DNA of 46,436 bases from a bacterium (GCA_023667365.1 JAMPAG010000014.1:1-46436); one strand, 5' to 3'; counted from the first letter of the stretch, positions 24,228 through 34,938 are shown. The notes: generated from the sequence alone by a model not told the origin. Numbers and translations are program-made.

Positions 24228-24275
24228 AAAAAAGGAAGCGGCATCGCCTGTCGCCCAGGTGCCATACCGCTTCCT
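24228..24275 (-). terminator. Intrinsic terminator of groES-groEL
   Basis: On the minus strand AGGAAGCGG (24267-24275) pairs with CCGCTTCCT (24233-24241), with an inner stem CCTG/CAGG, and is followed by six T. It lies 70 bases after the groEL stop. Confidence 0.88.
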
Positions 24276-24344
24276 CTTGAACCCATTTTCTAACGCGAAC
24301 CGCCATGATTTTGCTTTGCGGAAGTTCATGTCAGGCGCTTTTTC

Positions 24345-26000
<1,656 letters not shown>

Positions 26001-26056
26001 TCATTGTTGCCGCCATTCCGGGAAGACTGCCCTGTCCGCCTCTCACCGCCGCCGTC

Positions 26057-26101
26057 CGCGAATGTTCCATTCACGAATGCTCTATCCACGAATGTTCCGT
26101 C
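26057..26101. repeat. Three 15-bp repeats in the groES-groEL spacer
   Basis: CGCGAATGTTCCATT, CACGAATGCTCTATC and CACGAATGTTCCGTC lie head to tail in the 192-base spacer. No hairpin or frame of interest is visible. They may simply be a small expansion that widened the gap. Confidence 0.7.
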
Positions 26102-26162
26102 TCGTGAAACCGCTTCCGGCTGCAATGCTGCGCCGCTCCATGCCGCCCGATCACAGCACACC

Positions 26163-26447
26163 CTACTCGATCACTGCAAGAATATCGCTCTGCTTTACAA
26201 TGATATACTCGTCTTCCTCGATCTTGACCTCTGTTCCTGAATACTTGGAATAGATGACCTGATCGCCGACCTTGACTTCCATCTTCACTTCTTTTCCGTC
26301 GATCATGCCGCCCGGTCCGACTGCAAGAACCTCCGCCTGCTGCGGCTTCTCCTTATTCTGTCCCGGCAGAACAATACCGGATTTTGTTGTCTCTTCTGCA
26401 ACCAACTGTTTCAGTACGACTCTGTCGCCCAACGGTACCAATTTCAT
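26163..26447 (-). CDS. groES: Co-chaperonin GroES (10 kDa)
   Basis: 94 aa, standard length. It caps the GroEL ring. LVPLGDRVVLKQLVAEETT, then SGIVLPGQNKEKPQQAEVLAV (the mobile loop), GPGG, and VGDQVIYSKYSGTEVK with the final YIIVKQSDILAVIE are all typical. AAGGAGG lies before the ATG. It is the first gene of the CIRCE-controlled operon. Confidence 0.98.
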   Translation of the reverse strand: MKLVPLGDRVVLKQLVAEETTKSGIVLPGQNKEKPQQAEVLAVGPGGMIDGKEVKMEVKVGDQVIYSKYSGTEVKIEEDEYIIVKQSDILAVIE

Positions 26448-26481
26448 GATAAAGCCTCCTTATGTCGATTGATTTTGTTTG

Positions 26482-26508
26482 TTAGCACTCTTTTCGTTCG
26501 AGTGCTAA
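26482..26508. promoter_or_regulatory. CIRCE element (HrcA operator)
   Basis: TTAGCACTC (26482-26490), nine bases, GAGTGCTAA (26500-26508): an exact match to the CIRCE consensus bound by the heat-shock repressor HrcA. It sits just downstream of the groES promoter. Confidence 0.97.
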
Positions 26509-26520
26509 TTGCTAATGCAT

Positions 26521-26549
26521 ATATTATGTTTTTTACATGGTCTTTGCAA
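26521..26549 (-). promoter_or_regulatory. Promoter of groES-groEL
   Basis: Minus strand: TTGCAA (26544-26549), 17-base spacer, TAATAT (26521-26526), directly before CIRCE as expected for HrcA repression. Confidence 0.55.
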
Positions 26550-26676
26550 CCGTTAAAAAAGCAAATAGCACACTGTATTCTCTTATTTTCTCTTTATTTC
26601 TTTTATTTTCTTCTGTTTTCTCATTTTTACCATAAAAAGTATATTTCATACTTTCTTTAGAAATACTTCGCTTCTC

Positions 26677-26710
26677 TGCTTATCGCGCAAGCAGACGGGA
26701 AATGCTTCGC
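26677..26710. repeat. 34-bp direct repeat, copy upstream of groES
   Basis: The partner of 24176-24209 (33 of 34 identical). A shorter third piece, TGCTTATCGCGCAA, recurs near 26800. Confidence 0.85.
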
Positions 26711-26882
26711 ATTCCCCGCTCGCGTTGCTCGCCGCAAAGCATTTCCTGCGCCGTTGCTCGTGCCAGCACGGCAACGCCCCCGGAAACACTTTGCTTTTCT
26801 GCTTATCGCGCAAAAAAAGAGCCCCGCCTGCGCGGAACTCTTTCGAAACCTGTGCCTGAGCGCTTCGTTTTCACGGAAAGGC
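26711..26882. other. Structured gene-free stretch upstream of groES
   Basis: This part of the 611-base gap between groES and the GGDEF gene has several inverted repeats: GAAATGCTTCGC with GCAAAGCATTTC (about 26699-26748), CGTTGC-CGTGC with its complement (about 26753-26777), and a hairpin-B-like stem AAAGAG/CTCTTT near 26816-26845. Frames across it have no ribosome sites and I see no gene. Confidence 0.5.
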
Positions 26883-27072
26883 TTTCATTTACATGTATAC
26901 GCTTCATCTGCATACAGACGTCTCTATTTGCATGCATACGCTTCATTTGCATGCATACGCTTCATTTGCATGCGTACGCTTCATTTGCATGCGTACGCTT
27001 CATCTGCATGTAGACGCTTTCATTTGCATGCATACGCTTCATCTGCATGCAGACGTCTCTATTTGCATGCGC
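26883..27072. repeat. 19-bp tandem array (about ten units) at the end of the GGDEF gene
   Basis: The unit is CGCTTCATTTGCATGCATA with small variants, repeated about ten times at 19 or 20 bases. Each unit carries a TGCATGCA-like palindrome. The last unit covers the stop codon and final codons of the GGDEF protein. A 55-base block at 26881 recurs at 27016 with only three differences, so the array grew by a larger duplication as well. Function unknown. Confidence 0.92.
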
Positions 27073-27997
27073 GCTGCAAACGCTCCTGATAGCCGGGCGC
27101 ATTTTTGATCTGATATTTTAAGTCAAACATCTCATATTCGGCATCGGAATAAAGCTCGTCAAGATTCTGCTCGACATTGTCCTTCATCACGATCCCGTAT
27201 GCGACTGACGGTGAGAGCTTGGCATCCTCGAACTCCATGCACTCTCTGGCAATGCGCTCACAGTAATCCTTCGCTTCGTCCGGCTCCGCCATCGGAATGA
27301 GTACCGTAAACACATCCCCGTCCGTTCTGCCGATCACATAATCCTCCTTGGCGTTGCGCTTGACCATTTCCGCGATCACGCGGATCAGCCGGTCGCTCTC
27401 CTCATTGCCAAAATGATCATACGCATATTTCCAGTCATTGATATTCAGGCAGATCTCTGCTACCGGTACGACCTCGGAACGGTCGATCGTCTGCCTGCGC
27501 TTCTCAAAATAAGACTTGTTGAGCGTTCCGGTCAGAAGATCCTCCTCGTCCCCATGTGTCATGCGGTATTTCTCTTTTTCAAGACGACGCTCCAATTCAT
27601 TGCTGTACTCGTCCAGCTCCTTATGCAGATAACTCTCCTGCCCGTATGCCGAAAAAAGCGCCGCCGTGTCCGCAAACAACCGCTCCATCCGCTCCTTTGC
27701 CTTTTCGTCCGATCCCTGTGCCTGCACATACAAATGTGCCACCGTCCGGTCCGCCACACGAATCTTCATGCCCGGACAGGCGGCAACGTCCGGAATCTCC
27801 CCCGTATAGCCGCCGGAGCGCGCCATCTGCTCGCCGTGTCTGTCCGTGAGCAGATACTCTGCGCCGCAAAGTGAGGACAACTGCGCAAGATATGCCGTCA
27901 TCCGCTCCATATCATATAATTTCTGCAAGCTGTAATTCTTGATATTTTCGCTGATCCTCTCATCAAATGAAAGATTATGATAATCCATACCCCGCAC
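27059..27997 (-). CDS. Degenerate GGDEF-domain protein
   Basis: 312 aa, soluble. Residues 1-110 form an unassigned sensor-like domain. A coiled coil follows (ELDEYSNELERRLEKEKY), then a GGDEF-type domain from DLLTGTLNKSYF. The catalytic loop reads RTDGDVF in place of RGGEEF, the metal-binding motif reads LNINDWKYAYDHFGN in place of DIDNFKxINDxxGH, and there is no RxxD inhibitory site. It probably cannot make cyclic di-GMP and may act as a regulator or partner of the intact cyclase just upstream, whose stop is 15 bases away. GGAGGTG precedes the start; GTG at 27997 and ATG at 27988 are both possible. The 3' end runs into the 19-bp array. Confidence 0.82.
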   Translation of the reverse strand: MRGMDYHNLSFDERISENIKNYSLQKLYDMERMTAYLAQLSSLCGAEYLLTDRHGEQMARSGGYTGEIPDVAACPGMKIRVADRTVAHLYVQAQGSDEKAKERMERLFADTAALFSAYGQESYLHKELDEYSNELERRLEKEKYRMTHGDEEDLLTGTLNKSYFEKRRQTIDRSEVVPVAEICLNINDWKYAYDHFGNEESDRLIRVIAEMVKRNAKEDYVIGRTDGDVFTVLIPMAEPDEAKDYCERIARECMEFEDAKLSPSVAYGIVMKDNVEQNLDELYSDAEYEMFDLKYQIKNAPGYQERLQRACK

Positions 27998-28012
27998 AAC
28001 ACCTCCGCATTC

Positions 28013-29116
28013 TCATAATACGACTTTGTTCTTGCCGCTCGTCTTTCCTTCGTAAAGCTTATCATCCGCCTGTTTGATGATCGTCGCCATCGCAAAGCCC
28101 GGCACATATGCCGACGCGCCGAACGTCATCGTAAATTTGATCTCGTCTTCTTTGTACATAAAAGAATGATTCTCGATCGTCTGACGGATCCGTTCGCCGA
28201 TCATACGCGCGATCTCGCCGTTTCCCTGCACAAGGATCAGAAACTCTTCTCCACCCCAGCGGCAGACGGCATCCCCCTGCCGGATCGCGTTCTTCATAAT
28301 GTCCGCGACATGGATCAGCGCACGGTCGCCGCACTCATGGCTGTATGTGTCATTGATCCGCTTGAAATTGTCAATATCTCCAATGATAACGCTGAACAGC
28401 GTTCCCTTTACCTTCGCGCGGTTCATCGTCTCCTGCAGATGAACTTCCATTCCTCTGCGGTTCAATAGACCTGTCAGCGGATCCACATTCGCCTCATGTC
28501 CGAGATCCTCATTTTGCGTCATGAGCGCATTCGTGGAATCTTGCATTTCAATGATAAAATTGAACGAAACGACCATCATCAGGAAAAAGACAACAAACGT
28601 ATTCGCCATGAACAAAACCGGGAAATCCGCTTCATCAATCAGAATGAGCGGCGCATTCCTTTTCATGTGCTGGTATAAAAGAACATACAGGACATATGCA
28701 AACACCGCCAAAAAGAGCGGCAGCAAGATCCTAAGCTTGGACTTTAGTGCGGAAAACGCCAGGTAAAAGCTGATCGGCACTACGCAGATGATGCATAAGA
28801 AAAACCCACTGTTCCAGCCAATCATGACCGTGCTTAAAACCGCATTAAACACCAATTCCACAAACGTCAGCGAATACACCAGCACCACCTGCTCTGACTT
28901 CACTGCCAGCAGAAGCAGGATATAAAGCGAAAGTATGACTAAATTATACATGACAAGCGGAAATACGGAGCACATGGTAAACAGCTGCATATACAAAAGA
29001 TGCACCGCCATCACAATGATTACCAGCACACGCATTTTCGTCTTTGTCTCGATGACCTCGTCACCATTCATTTTTCTGCGAAATGACCGCAGCATATTCT
29101 TGATCGTTGTCCCCAT
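28013..29116 (-). CDS. Membrane diguanylate cyclase
   Basis: 367 aa. About six hydrophobic helices fill residues 25-190 (for example VLVIIVMAVHLLYMQLF), followed by a GGDEF domain from DPLTGLLNRRGMEVH. The metal and GTP motifs are intact (IIGDIDNFKRINDTYSHECGD), the catalytic loop is RWGGEEF, and RQGD five residues before it is the product-inhibition I-site. The enzyme should make cyclic di-GMP in response to a membrane-sensed signal. The start is placed at the ATG at 29116 because GGAG lies six bases upstream; an ATG at 29128 has a weaker site. It lies between a chemoreceptor and the degenerate GGDEF gene on one strand, which suggests a signalling operon. Confidence 0.9.
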   Translation of the reverse strand: MGTTIKNMLRSFRRKMNGDEVIETKTKMRVLVIIVMAVHLLYMQLFTMCSVFPLVMYNLVILSLYILLLLAVKSEQVVLVYSLTFVELVFNAVLSTVMIGWNSGFFLCIICVVPISFYLAFSALKSKLRILLPLFLAVFAYVLYVLLYQHMKRNAPLILIDEADFPVLFMANTFVVFFLMMVVSFNFIIEMQDSTNALMTQNEDLGHEANVDPLTGLLNRRGMEVHLQETMNRAKVKGTLFSVIIGDIDNFKRINDTYSHECGDRALIHVADIMKNAIRQGDAVCRWGGEEFLILVQGNGEIARMIGERIRQTIENHSFMYKEDEIKFTMTFGASAYVPGFAMATIIKQADDKLYEGKTSGKNKVVL

Positions 29117-29173
29117 CACAAGCTCCATTCCGGAAATTCTTATAACCCGCCCCTGGATTTCCCGTTTTTTCTC

Positions 29174-30883
29174 TTAATCGATCCGAAACATTGCCACAAT
29201 CTGATTGAGTTTATCAACCGTCTCAATACAGTTTTCCACAAGCTCATTGTTCTGGACCGTCTGTTCAACAACACGCGTTGTTTTATCTGCAATATCCGTT
29301 ACGCCGACCGTCGATTCATTGACCGTCGAGCTGATACCGGCAAGCGCACCCGCGATCGCTGAGATTGTATCCGCCAGTTTTGATACGGATTCCTCGATCG
29401 TGGACATACCGGAAGAGTAGCCTTCCGAATCCGTATAATAGCGTTCACCTACCTCCGAGAACTGCTGGTAATCTTTTAGAACCACTTTTTCAAGAAACTC
29501 AACCGTATCCCGCAGCGATTCCGCTAAGGAGGATACCGCATGGTTGACGTCCGCCACGATCATATTGATGCTTCCCACGGTCTCGGACGTCTGATTGGCA
29601 AGGGAACCGATCTCTGTTGCGACAACGGCAAAACCCTTGCCCGCTTCTCCTGCTCTCGCCGCCTCAATAGACGCGTTCAGCGCAAGCAGACTCGTCTGCG
29701 AAGAAATCGCCATGATCGCGCCCGTCAGCTCATTGATCTTCTCAACCGCCTTGGACTCTTCGATCGCCTGCTCCGTCTTCTCACTGATACTCCGATACAT
29801 CTTTGTTGTGCGGTCCGTCGCCTCAAGCGTTGTCGCCTTCAGTCCCTCGGCGCGCTTCTTGACCTCGCTGGCAAGCCGCTCACCTTCTGTCGCAAGCGTT
29901 TTAATCTGCTCAGCTCCTTCTTCCATCTGACCGATATTGCCGTTGATGGTCTCCGTCGTCGCCGCCGTCTCCTCCATGCCTGCCGCGATCTGCTGCGTTG
30001 TCGCAGAGTTGTCCGTGCACTTACTGTTGATCTCCGCGGAGATCGCTTTTACCTCGTTCACATTGCCCGTGATCTGCGTGCTGACATCTTCGATATTGCC
30101 GACCATGGTGCGCAGATTCGCGCGCATATCACGGATCGCACGCCCCATCATACCGATCTCATCCTTTTTCTTGACGATCTTGGCGCTCGCCGGATTCCTT
30201 GTAAAGTTAAACTCACTCGTATCATGAATAATCTCCGTAATCACGCCAAGTTCGCGCAGCATATAGCCGACTGCAAAAAGACTGAGCACCATGCCAATAA
30301 CTACCAGAAGCACACCCCCCACGGCCAGATAAAGCTGCATATCCGAAACACCGTGAAGAATATCGTCCTCATCCGCCGTCATAACAAGAATGCTCTGATT
30401 CTCCAAAACCCTGAACGCGGCATATTTCATGACGCCCTTAAATTCATATGTAATTACGTCCGGCTCCGGCACAACGCCCCGATCCAGTTCGGCAAGAATC
30501 TGCTTGACCGCCGCATTCTCGACCGGCTGACCAATCTTGTCCGGCGTCGGATGGTACAACATCGTGCTGTCACGCGCCACCAGATAAGAATAGGAAGAAT
30601 CCACTCCGTCCAGCGTTGCGTCCGACAGGACCCCATCCAGCATCTCCACCGGCATTTCTCCTCCCGCAAGAGAAATTTCATATTCCAATGTTCCCGCATA
30701 GGCTATCGTCAACGACATCATACTGTTACGCGCCTGTTCCTTAATCAGCTTCTGGCTTCTCGGCAATGCGATTAAAATACATCCGGTAACCGCAATGATG
30801 ACGAAAATCTCCGCAAGTACCATAATCTTAAATTTTAATGATCGAAAAAAATGAACCTTACTGCCTGTTGCGTTTGCCTCCAT
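29174..30883 (-). CDS. Methyl-accepting chemotaxis protein
   Basis: 569 aa. Helix 1 ([21 protein letters not shown], about 20-40) and helix 2 ([20 protein letters not shown], about 182-201) bracket an extracellular Cache-like sensor of about 140 residues ([17 protein letters not shown]). A HAMP domain and a long signalling coiled coil follow. The conserved hairpin tip is seen as [20 protein letters not shown] and [20 protein letters not shown]. It would report ligand binding to CheA and CheW, which are not in the window. The ATG has GGAGGAC upstream. It leads the transcript that contains the two GGDEF genes 45 bases downstream, so chemoreception and cyclic di-GMP may be co-regulated. Confidence 0.95.
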   Translation of the reverse strand: MEANATGSKVHFFRSLKFKIMVLAEIFVIIAVTGCILIALPRSQKLIKEQARNSMMSLTIAYAGTLEYEISLAGGEMPVEMLDGVLSDATLDGVDSSYSYLVARDSTMLYHPTPDKIGQPVENAAVKQILAELDRGVVPEPDVITYEFKGVMKYAAFRVLENQSILVMTADEDDILHGVSDMQLYLAVGGVLLVVIGMVLSLFAVGYMLRELGVITEIIHDTSEFNFTRNPASAKIVKKKDEIGMMGRAIRDMRANLRTMVGNIEDVSTQITGNVNEVKAISAEINSKCTDNSATTQQIAAGMEETAATTETINGNIGQMEEGAEQIKTLATEGERLASEVKKRAEGLKATTLEATDRTTKMYRSISEKTEQAIEESKAVEKINELTGAIMAISSQTSLLALNASIEAARAGEAGKGFAVVATEIGSLANQTSETVGSINMIVADVNHAVSSLAESLRDTVEFLEKVVLKDYQQFSEVGERYYTDSEGYSSGMSTIEESVSKLADTISAIAGALAGISSTVNESTVGVTDIADKTTRVVEQTVQNNELVENCIETVDKLNQIVAMFRID

Positions 30884-30940
30884 TCAAGTTGTCCTCCGTT
30901 TAGTTGTCTGATTTTTTCGCATGTATACAATATTTTGTTA

Positions 30941-30949
30941 ATTATAACA
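30941..30949 (-). promoter_or_regulatory. Extended -10 promoter of the chemoreceptor gene
   Basis: Minus strand TGTTATAAT gives a perfect TATAAT (30941-30946) with the TG extension. No good -35 box lies 17 bases upstream, which fits an extended -10 promoter. Confidence 0.5.
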
Positions 30950-31051
30950 CATTTCTTCGCAATATAGAAGATTTTTTGTATATTTTTTCAATCTTTTTCA
31001 AACGTTTTCGCAATTGCCGTAAAAGAGTTTTCTGTCGTCATCCTTTTTTCA

Positions 31052-31079
31052 TTGAAATTTTTCCTCTTTTATGTATAAT
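31052..31079 (+). promoter_or_regulatory. Promoter of the ABC-F gene
   Basis: TTGAAA (31052-31057), 16-base spacer, TATAAT (31074-31079), about 50 bases before the ATG. Confidence 0.65.
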
Positions 31080-31129
31080 GAAAACGTCGGTGTAAAAAAT
31101 CAAGCAAGAAAGAAACAGAGGATTTCAAA

Positions 31130-32773
31130 ATGATCAGTGCAAACAATGTAACGTACCGCGTTGGCAAAAAAGCGCTTTTTGAAGACGTCAATATCAAATT
31201 CACCGAAGGCTGCTGTTACGGTCTGATCGGTGCGAACGGAGCGGGCAAATCCACGTTCTTAAAAATACTTTCCGGGCAGTTGGAGACCACGAACGGCGAC
31301 ATTTCCATCACGCCGGGGCAGCGTCTTTCTTTTTTGGAACAGGATCACTTCAAATATGACTCCTATTCCGTCACGGACACCGTGATTATGGGAAACGCGC
31401 GCCTGTATGAAGTCATGAAAGAGAAAGACGCCATTTACGCAAAGGAGGATTTCTCCGATGAGGACGGTATCCGCGCCAGTGAACTGGAGGCGGAATTCGC
31501 CGAAATGGACGGCTGGGAAGCGGAATCGAACGCTTCCATGCTCTTAAACGGTCTCGGCATCGAGCCGGAGCTGCACACCGCGCAGATGAGCGACTTAAAC
31601 GGCAGCGAAAAGGTCAAAATTCTGCTCGCGAAAGCGTTGTTCGGCAATCCCGACGTGCTCCTGCTCGACGAGCCGACAAACCACCTCGATCTGGATGCGA
31701 TCGCGTGGCTTGAGGAATTTTTGATCAATTTCGAAAACACCGTCATCGTCGTCTCGCACGACCGTTATTTCCTTAATAAAGTGTGCACGCACATCGCGGA
31801 CATTGACTACGGCAAAATCCAGCTCTATTCCGGCAACTATGATTTCTGGTACGAGTCCAGCCAGCTTCTCATCCGTCAGATGAAAGAGGCAAATAAGAAA
31901 AAAGAAGAAAAAATCAAGGAATTGCAGGAGTTTATCTCCCGCTTTTCCGCAAACGCGAGCAAATCCAAGCAGGCAACTTCCAGAAAGCGCGCTCTGGAGA
32001 AGATCGAGTTAGAAACGATCCGCCCGTCCAGCCGCAAATATCCGTATATTGATTTCCGCCCCGAACGCGAGATCGGTAACGAGGTGCTCACGGTGGACAA
32101 TCTTTCCAAAACCATCGACGGGGTGAAAGTGCTCGACCATGTTTCTTTTATCTTAAATCACGACGATAAGGTTGCCTTTGTCGGCAGCAACGAACTTGCC
32201 ATCACCACGCTGTTCCGCATCCTCGCCGGCGAACTGGAACCGGATGAGGGCAGTTATAAATGGGGCGTCACGACGTCTCAGGCATATTTCCCTAAGGATA
32301 ATACGCAAGAGTTTAATAACGATTTAACAATTACAGATTGGTTGACGGGTTATTCTCCCGTGAAGGACGTTACTTATGTGCGCGGTTTCCTCGGCAGAAT
32401 GCTTTTTGCAGGGGACGACGGCGTCAAGCGTGTCCGCGTCCTCTCCGGCGGCGAAAAAGTACGCTGTCTGTTAAGTAAAATGATGATCTCCGGCGCAAAC
32501 TGCCTCATTCTTGACGAACCGACGAACCATCTGGACATGGAGTCGATCACGGCGCTCAACAACGGACTCATCAAGTTTGGCGGCGTGGTGCTGTTTTCCT
32601 GCCACGATCATCAGTTTGTGCAGACGACTGCAAACCGGATCATGGAATTCCTGCCGGACGGCACGCTCATCGACAAGATCACGACTTATGACGAGTACTT
32701 GGAGAGCGACGAGATGGCGCGGAAACGGACGGTATATAATGCCGACGCGTCGAAAGAGGACGATGAGAACTGA
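31130..32773 (+). CDS. ABC-F family ATPase (YkpA/YbiT type)
   Basis: 547 aa, no membrane segment: two ATPase domains joined by a charged helical linker, the ABC-F plan of ribosome-binding translation factors. Domain 1 has Walker A GANGAGKS (34-41), signature LNGSEKVK and Walker B VLLLDEPTNHLDL. The linker (NKKKEEKIKELQEF, then ASKSKQATSRKRALEKI) is the P-site tRNA interaction motif region. Domain 2 has LSGGEKVR and LILDEPTNHLDM, but its Walker A reads GSNELAITT with Ile358 where Lys is usual. From memory, related YkpA proteins also deviate here, so it may be a subfamily trait. The ATG has AGAGG upstream. It is not one of the well-known antibiotic-resistance ABC-F types by eye. Confidence 0.92.
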   Translation: MISANNVTYRVGKKALFEDVNIKFTEGCCYGLIGANGAGKSTFLKILSGQLETTNGDISITPGQRLSFLEQDHFKYDSYSVTDTVIMGNARLYEVMKEKDAIYAKEDFSDEDGIRASELEAEFAEMDGWEAESNASMLLNGLGIEPELHTAQMSDLNGSEKVKILLAKALFGNPDVLLLDEPTNHLDLDAIAWLEEFLINFENTVIVVSHDRYFLNKVCTHIADIDYGKIQLYSGNYDFWYESSQLLIRQMKEANKKKEEKIKELQEFISRFSANASKSKQATSRKRALEKIELETIRPSSRKYPYIDFRPEREIGNEVLTVDNLSKTIDGVKVLDHVSFILNHDDKVAFVGSNELAITTLFRILAGELEPDEGSYKWGVTTSQAYFPKDNTQEFNNDLTITDWLTGYSPVKDVTYVRGFLGRMLFAGDDGVKRVRVLSGGEKVRCLLSKMMISGANCLILDEPTNHLDMESITALNNGLIKFGGVVLFSCHDHQFVQTTANRIMEFLPDGTLIDKITTYDEYLESDEMARKRTVYNADASKEDDEN

Positions 32774-32840
32774 TCCCATTCGGTGTCAAAAGCCCTGCTC
32801 CTATATGTATGATGTAACCCGCGGAAAGGAGGAATTTTCT

Positions 32841-33692
32841 GTGAAAGCTGTGGATCTCCATGTTCATTCCAATAAGTCGGACGGCTCCGTGTCCCCGTCA
32901 GGGCTCGTGGAGCTTGCCGTGCAAAAAGAACTGCGCGCATTCGCTTTAACGGATCACGACACGATCGACGGTCTTGACGAAGCAATCTTTGCCGCCGTGT
33001 CCTATCCTGATCTGGAGGTCATTCCCGGCATCGAACTTTCCTCGGAATATCACGGAAAGGACATTCATGTGGTCGGCTTATACCTCGACTATCACAATGA
33101 GGATTTTCTTGCGCAGCTCCATGTTTTCCAGCATTCGCGCGTAACGCGGAATGAAAAAATGTGCAATAACCTGCGGGAGGCAGGCATTGACATTACGTTT
33201 GAAAAATTGCAGGCTGAGTACGCGGGCAGCGTCATCACGCGCGCCCACTACGCCCGCTACCTGCTCTCGCACGGCTATGTGCAGTCGCTTCCGGAAGCGT
33301 TTGACCGCTATGTGGGAGATCACACCCGTTATTTTGTTCCGCGGGAAAAGATCACACCGGTGCAGGCAGTCGAGCTCATCCTGCGTGCGGACGGCATTCC
33401 CATTCTCGCGCATCCGACGCTCTATCACATGAGCGACGCGCATCTTGAGGAGCTGGTTGTGCTCTTAAAGGAAGCCGGACTTGTCGGCATGGAATGCGTT
33501 TACAGCACGTTTACTCCCGCGGAGGAGCGCGAAATGAAACGGCTTGCGGACCGCCACGGTCTTTTATACAGCGGCGGCTCGGATTTTCACGGCAAGGCGA
33601 AGCCGAACTTAGAAATGGGCACGGGATACGGTCATCTTTTCGTGCCGGAGACGATACTGGATGAACTGGTACGGTATAAGAAACGCCTCTAA
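32841..33692 (+). CDS. PHP-domain phosphoesterase (TrpH/RNase AM-like)
   Basis: 283 aa from the GTG at 32841, which has AAAGGAGG eight bases upstream. The frame is open further upstream only because it shadows the ABC-F gene. The PHP metal-binding motifs are all present: VDLHVHSNKSDGS, LTDHDTIDG, IPGIELSSEYHGKDIHVVG, PILAHPTLY and YSGGSDFHGKAK. Cytoplasmic proteins of this type hydrolyse 3',5'-nucleoside bisphosphates or trim RNA 5' ends. It follows the ABC-F gene by 67 bases on the same strand and probably shares its transcript. Confidence 0.9.
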   Translation: MKAVDLHVHSNKSDGSVSPSGLVELAVQKELRAFALTDHDTIDGLDEAIFAAVSYPDLEVIPGIELSSEYHGKDIHVVGLYLDYHNEDFLAQLHVFQHSRVTRNEKMCNNLREAGIDITFEKLQAEYAGSVITRAHYARYLLSHGYVQSLPEAFDRYVGDHTRYFVPREKITPVQAVELILRADGIPILAHPTLYHMSDAHLEELVVLLKEAGLVGMECVYSTFTPAEEREMKRLADRHGLLYSGGSDFHGKAKPNLEMGTGYGHLFVPETILDELVRYKKRL

Positions 33693-33780
33693 ATGAATGC
33701 ACTGCATTCTTCCCACTGATTCACCGCACCGCCTGAAAGGCATGACCGAAAATAGATAAAAATTTTAGGAGCAGAAACAC

Positions 33781-34602
33781 ATGCAGCGAAAAATCCTGTT
33801 CACGGATCTGGACGGCACGCTCTTAGACGACAAAAAGCAAATCTCAGAGCGCACAAAAAAAGCGCTCTATGCGCTGAATGAGCAGGGGCATATTCTCGTT
33901 TTTACGACGGGACGCCCTCTGGGAAGCGTATTGGAGACCCGCGCGGCGCTCGGTCTGTGCTTTCCCGATTCCTATATGATCGCCTATAACGGCAGTCTGA
34001 TCTGGCACTGCGATTCCAATACACCCGTTATTGAACATACGATCTGCATGGACGACGTGCGCAGCATTCTCGCGGAGACGCACGCGCTCGACGTCCACTG
34101 TCATACATACGAAAACGATACGATTCTTTTTGAGCGCGACCGCACGGAACTTTCCTACTACCGCACGCACATTCATCTGCCCGCGCGCATGGTTCCCGAT
34201 ATTGCGTCGGCGCTTGGCAGGGAGCCGTATAAGCTCATCGCCATTCATTTGGAGGATCATGCGCTTTTGGAAGAATTAAGGGCGCGGGTGCTCGCAAAGC
34301 TCTCGGCGCGGATCACCGCCGTCTTTTCCAACGAACATTATCTGGAGTTTTACCCGATCGACTCCGGCAAGGGAAATGCGGTCAGGAGTCTCTGCGATAC
34401 GCTTCACATCCCGCTCTCCGACTCCGCGGCAATCGGCGACGAATCCAACGACATTTCCATGATCGACGCCGCCGGCTTGGGCTGCGCAATCGCCAACGCA
34501 AAGCCTGCCGTCCGGGAACACGCTGATCTTATCACGAAGAACGACAATAATCATGACGGCATCTGCGAACTGCTGGCGTATTTTTTTGGTGTTGACTGCT
34601 AG
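33781..34602 (+). CDS. Cof-type HAD phosphatase
   Basis: 273 aa, cytoplasmic. Motif I LFTDLDGTLLDD holds the nucleophile Asp, motif II is VFTTGRP, the lysine lies in PIDSGKGNAVRSL, and motif IV is AIGDESNDISMIDAAGLG. The large cap between motifs II and III is the C2B type of the Cof family, which dephosphorylates sugar phosphates, flavin or pyridoxal phosphates. AGGAG precedes the ATG. It follows the PHP gene by 88 bases. A weak T-rich hairpin near 34650 may end the transcript. Confidence 0.92.
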   Translation: MQRKILFTDLDGTLLDDKKQISERTKKALYALNEQGHILVFTTGRPLGSVLETRAALGLCFPDSYMIAYNGSLIWHCDSNTPVIEHTICMDDVRSILAETHALDVHCHTYENDTILFERDRTELSYYRTHIHLPARMVPDIASALGREPYKLIAIHLEDHALLEELRARVLAKLSARITAVFSNEHYLEFYPIDSGKGNAVRSLCDTLHIPLSDSAAIGDESNDISMIDAAGLGCAIANAKPAVREHADLITKNDNNHDGICELLAYFFGVDC

Positions 34603-34691
34603 CGAAGTTTTCGGTTTGCAGACATATAGATCTGTGAAAAATTAAAACTTGATTTTATTTTTTTATGAAAGTATTCTATACCGCAATACCG

Positions 34692-34934
34692 CTACCATGC
34701 CACATTATCAAATACTTCGATTCCCAAAATCGTAACAACCGTTCCTTCCACATATTCCAATCCGGATTCAGCCGGCGCCATCGTATGTACCAATTTGACG
34801 CTATACAAAACCGCGCGGTACTCGACCGTTCCGCCGTCCTTGTAACGGAGCGGAACAGGAATGAGAAGAATGAGCGCAAGGATCATGCCGCATACGATCG
34901 CCGCTTTCTTTTTTCTGCCGGAAATTTTCTTCAC
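34692..34934 (-). CDS. Small single-span membrane protein, unknown
   Basis: 80 aa from a GTG at 34934 (GGAGGG eight bases upstream, start MKKISGRKKKAAIV). A basic N-terminus and one helix (AAIVCGMILALILLIPVPL) are followed by an extracytoplasmic beta-rich part (VEYRAVLYSVKLVHTM, then GTVVTILGIEVFDNVAW). I do not know a family for it, though similar short anchored proteins are frequent in clostridia. The preceding small gene stops four bases before this start, so the two are co-translated. Confidence 0.7.
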   Translation of the reverse strand: MKKISGRKKKAAIVCGMILALILLIPVPLRYKDGGTVEYRAVLYSVKLVHTMAPAESGLEYVEGTVVTILGIEVFDNVAW

Positions 34935-34938
34935 AGAG

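Noticed and set aside
26702..27108. Overlapping plus-strand frames rich in His/Ala/Tyr across the 19-bp array
   Set aside because: They arise from translating the tandem repeat. No ribosome site, and each frame gives a similar repeat peptide.
29540..30775. 411-codon plus-strand reading frame opposite the chemoreceptor gene
   Set aside because: It has no ribosome site, an Arg/His-rich composition and no domain. It is an antisense shadow of the chemoreceptor coding sequence.
32511..32840. Extension of the PHP protein upstream to 32511
   Set aside because: That part overlaps the ABC-F coding sequence in another frame and is basic and motif-free; the GTG at 32841 has a strong ribosome site.
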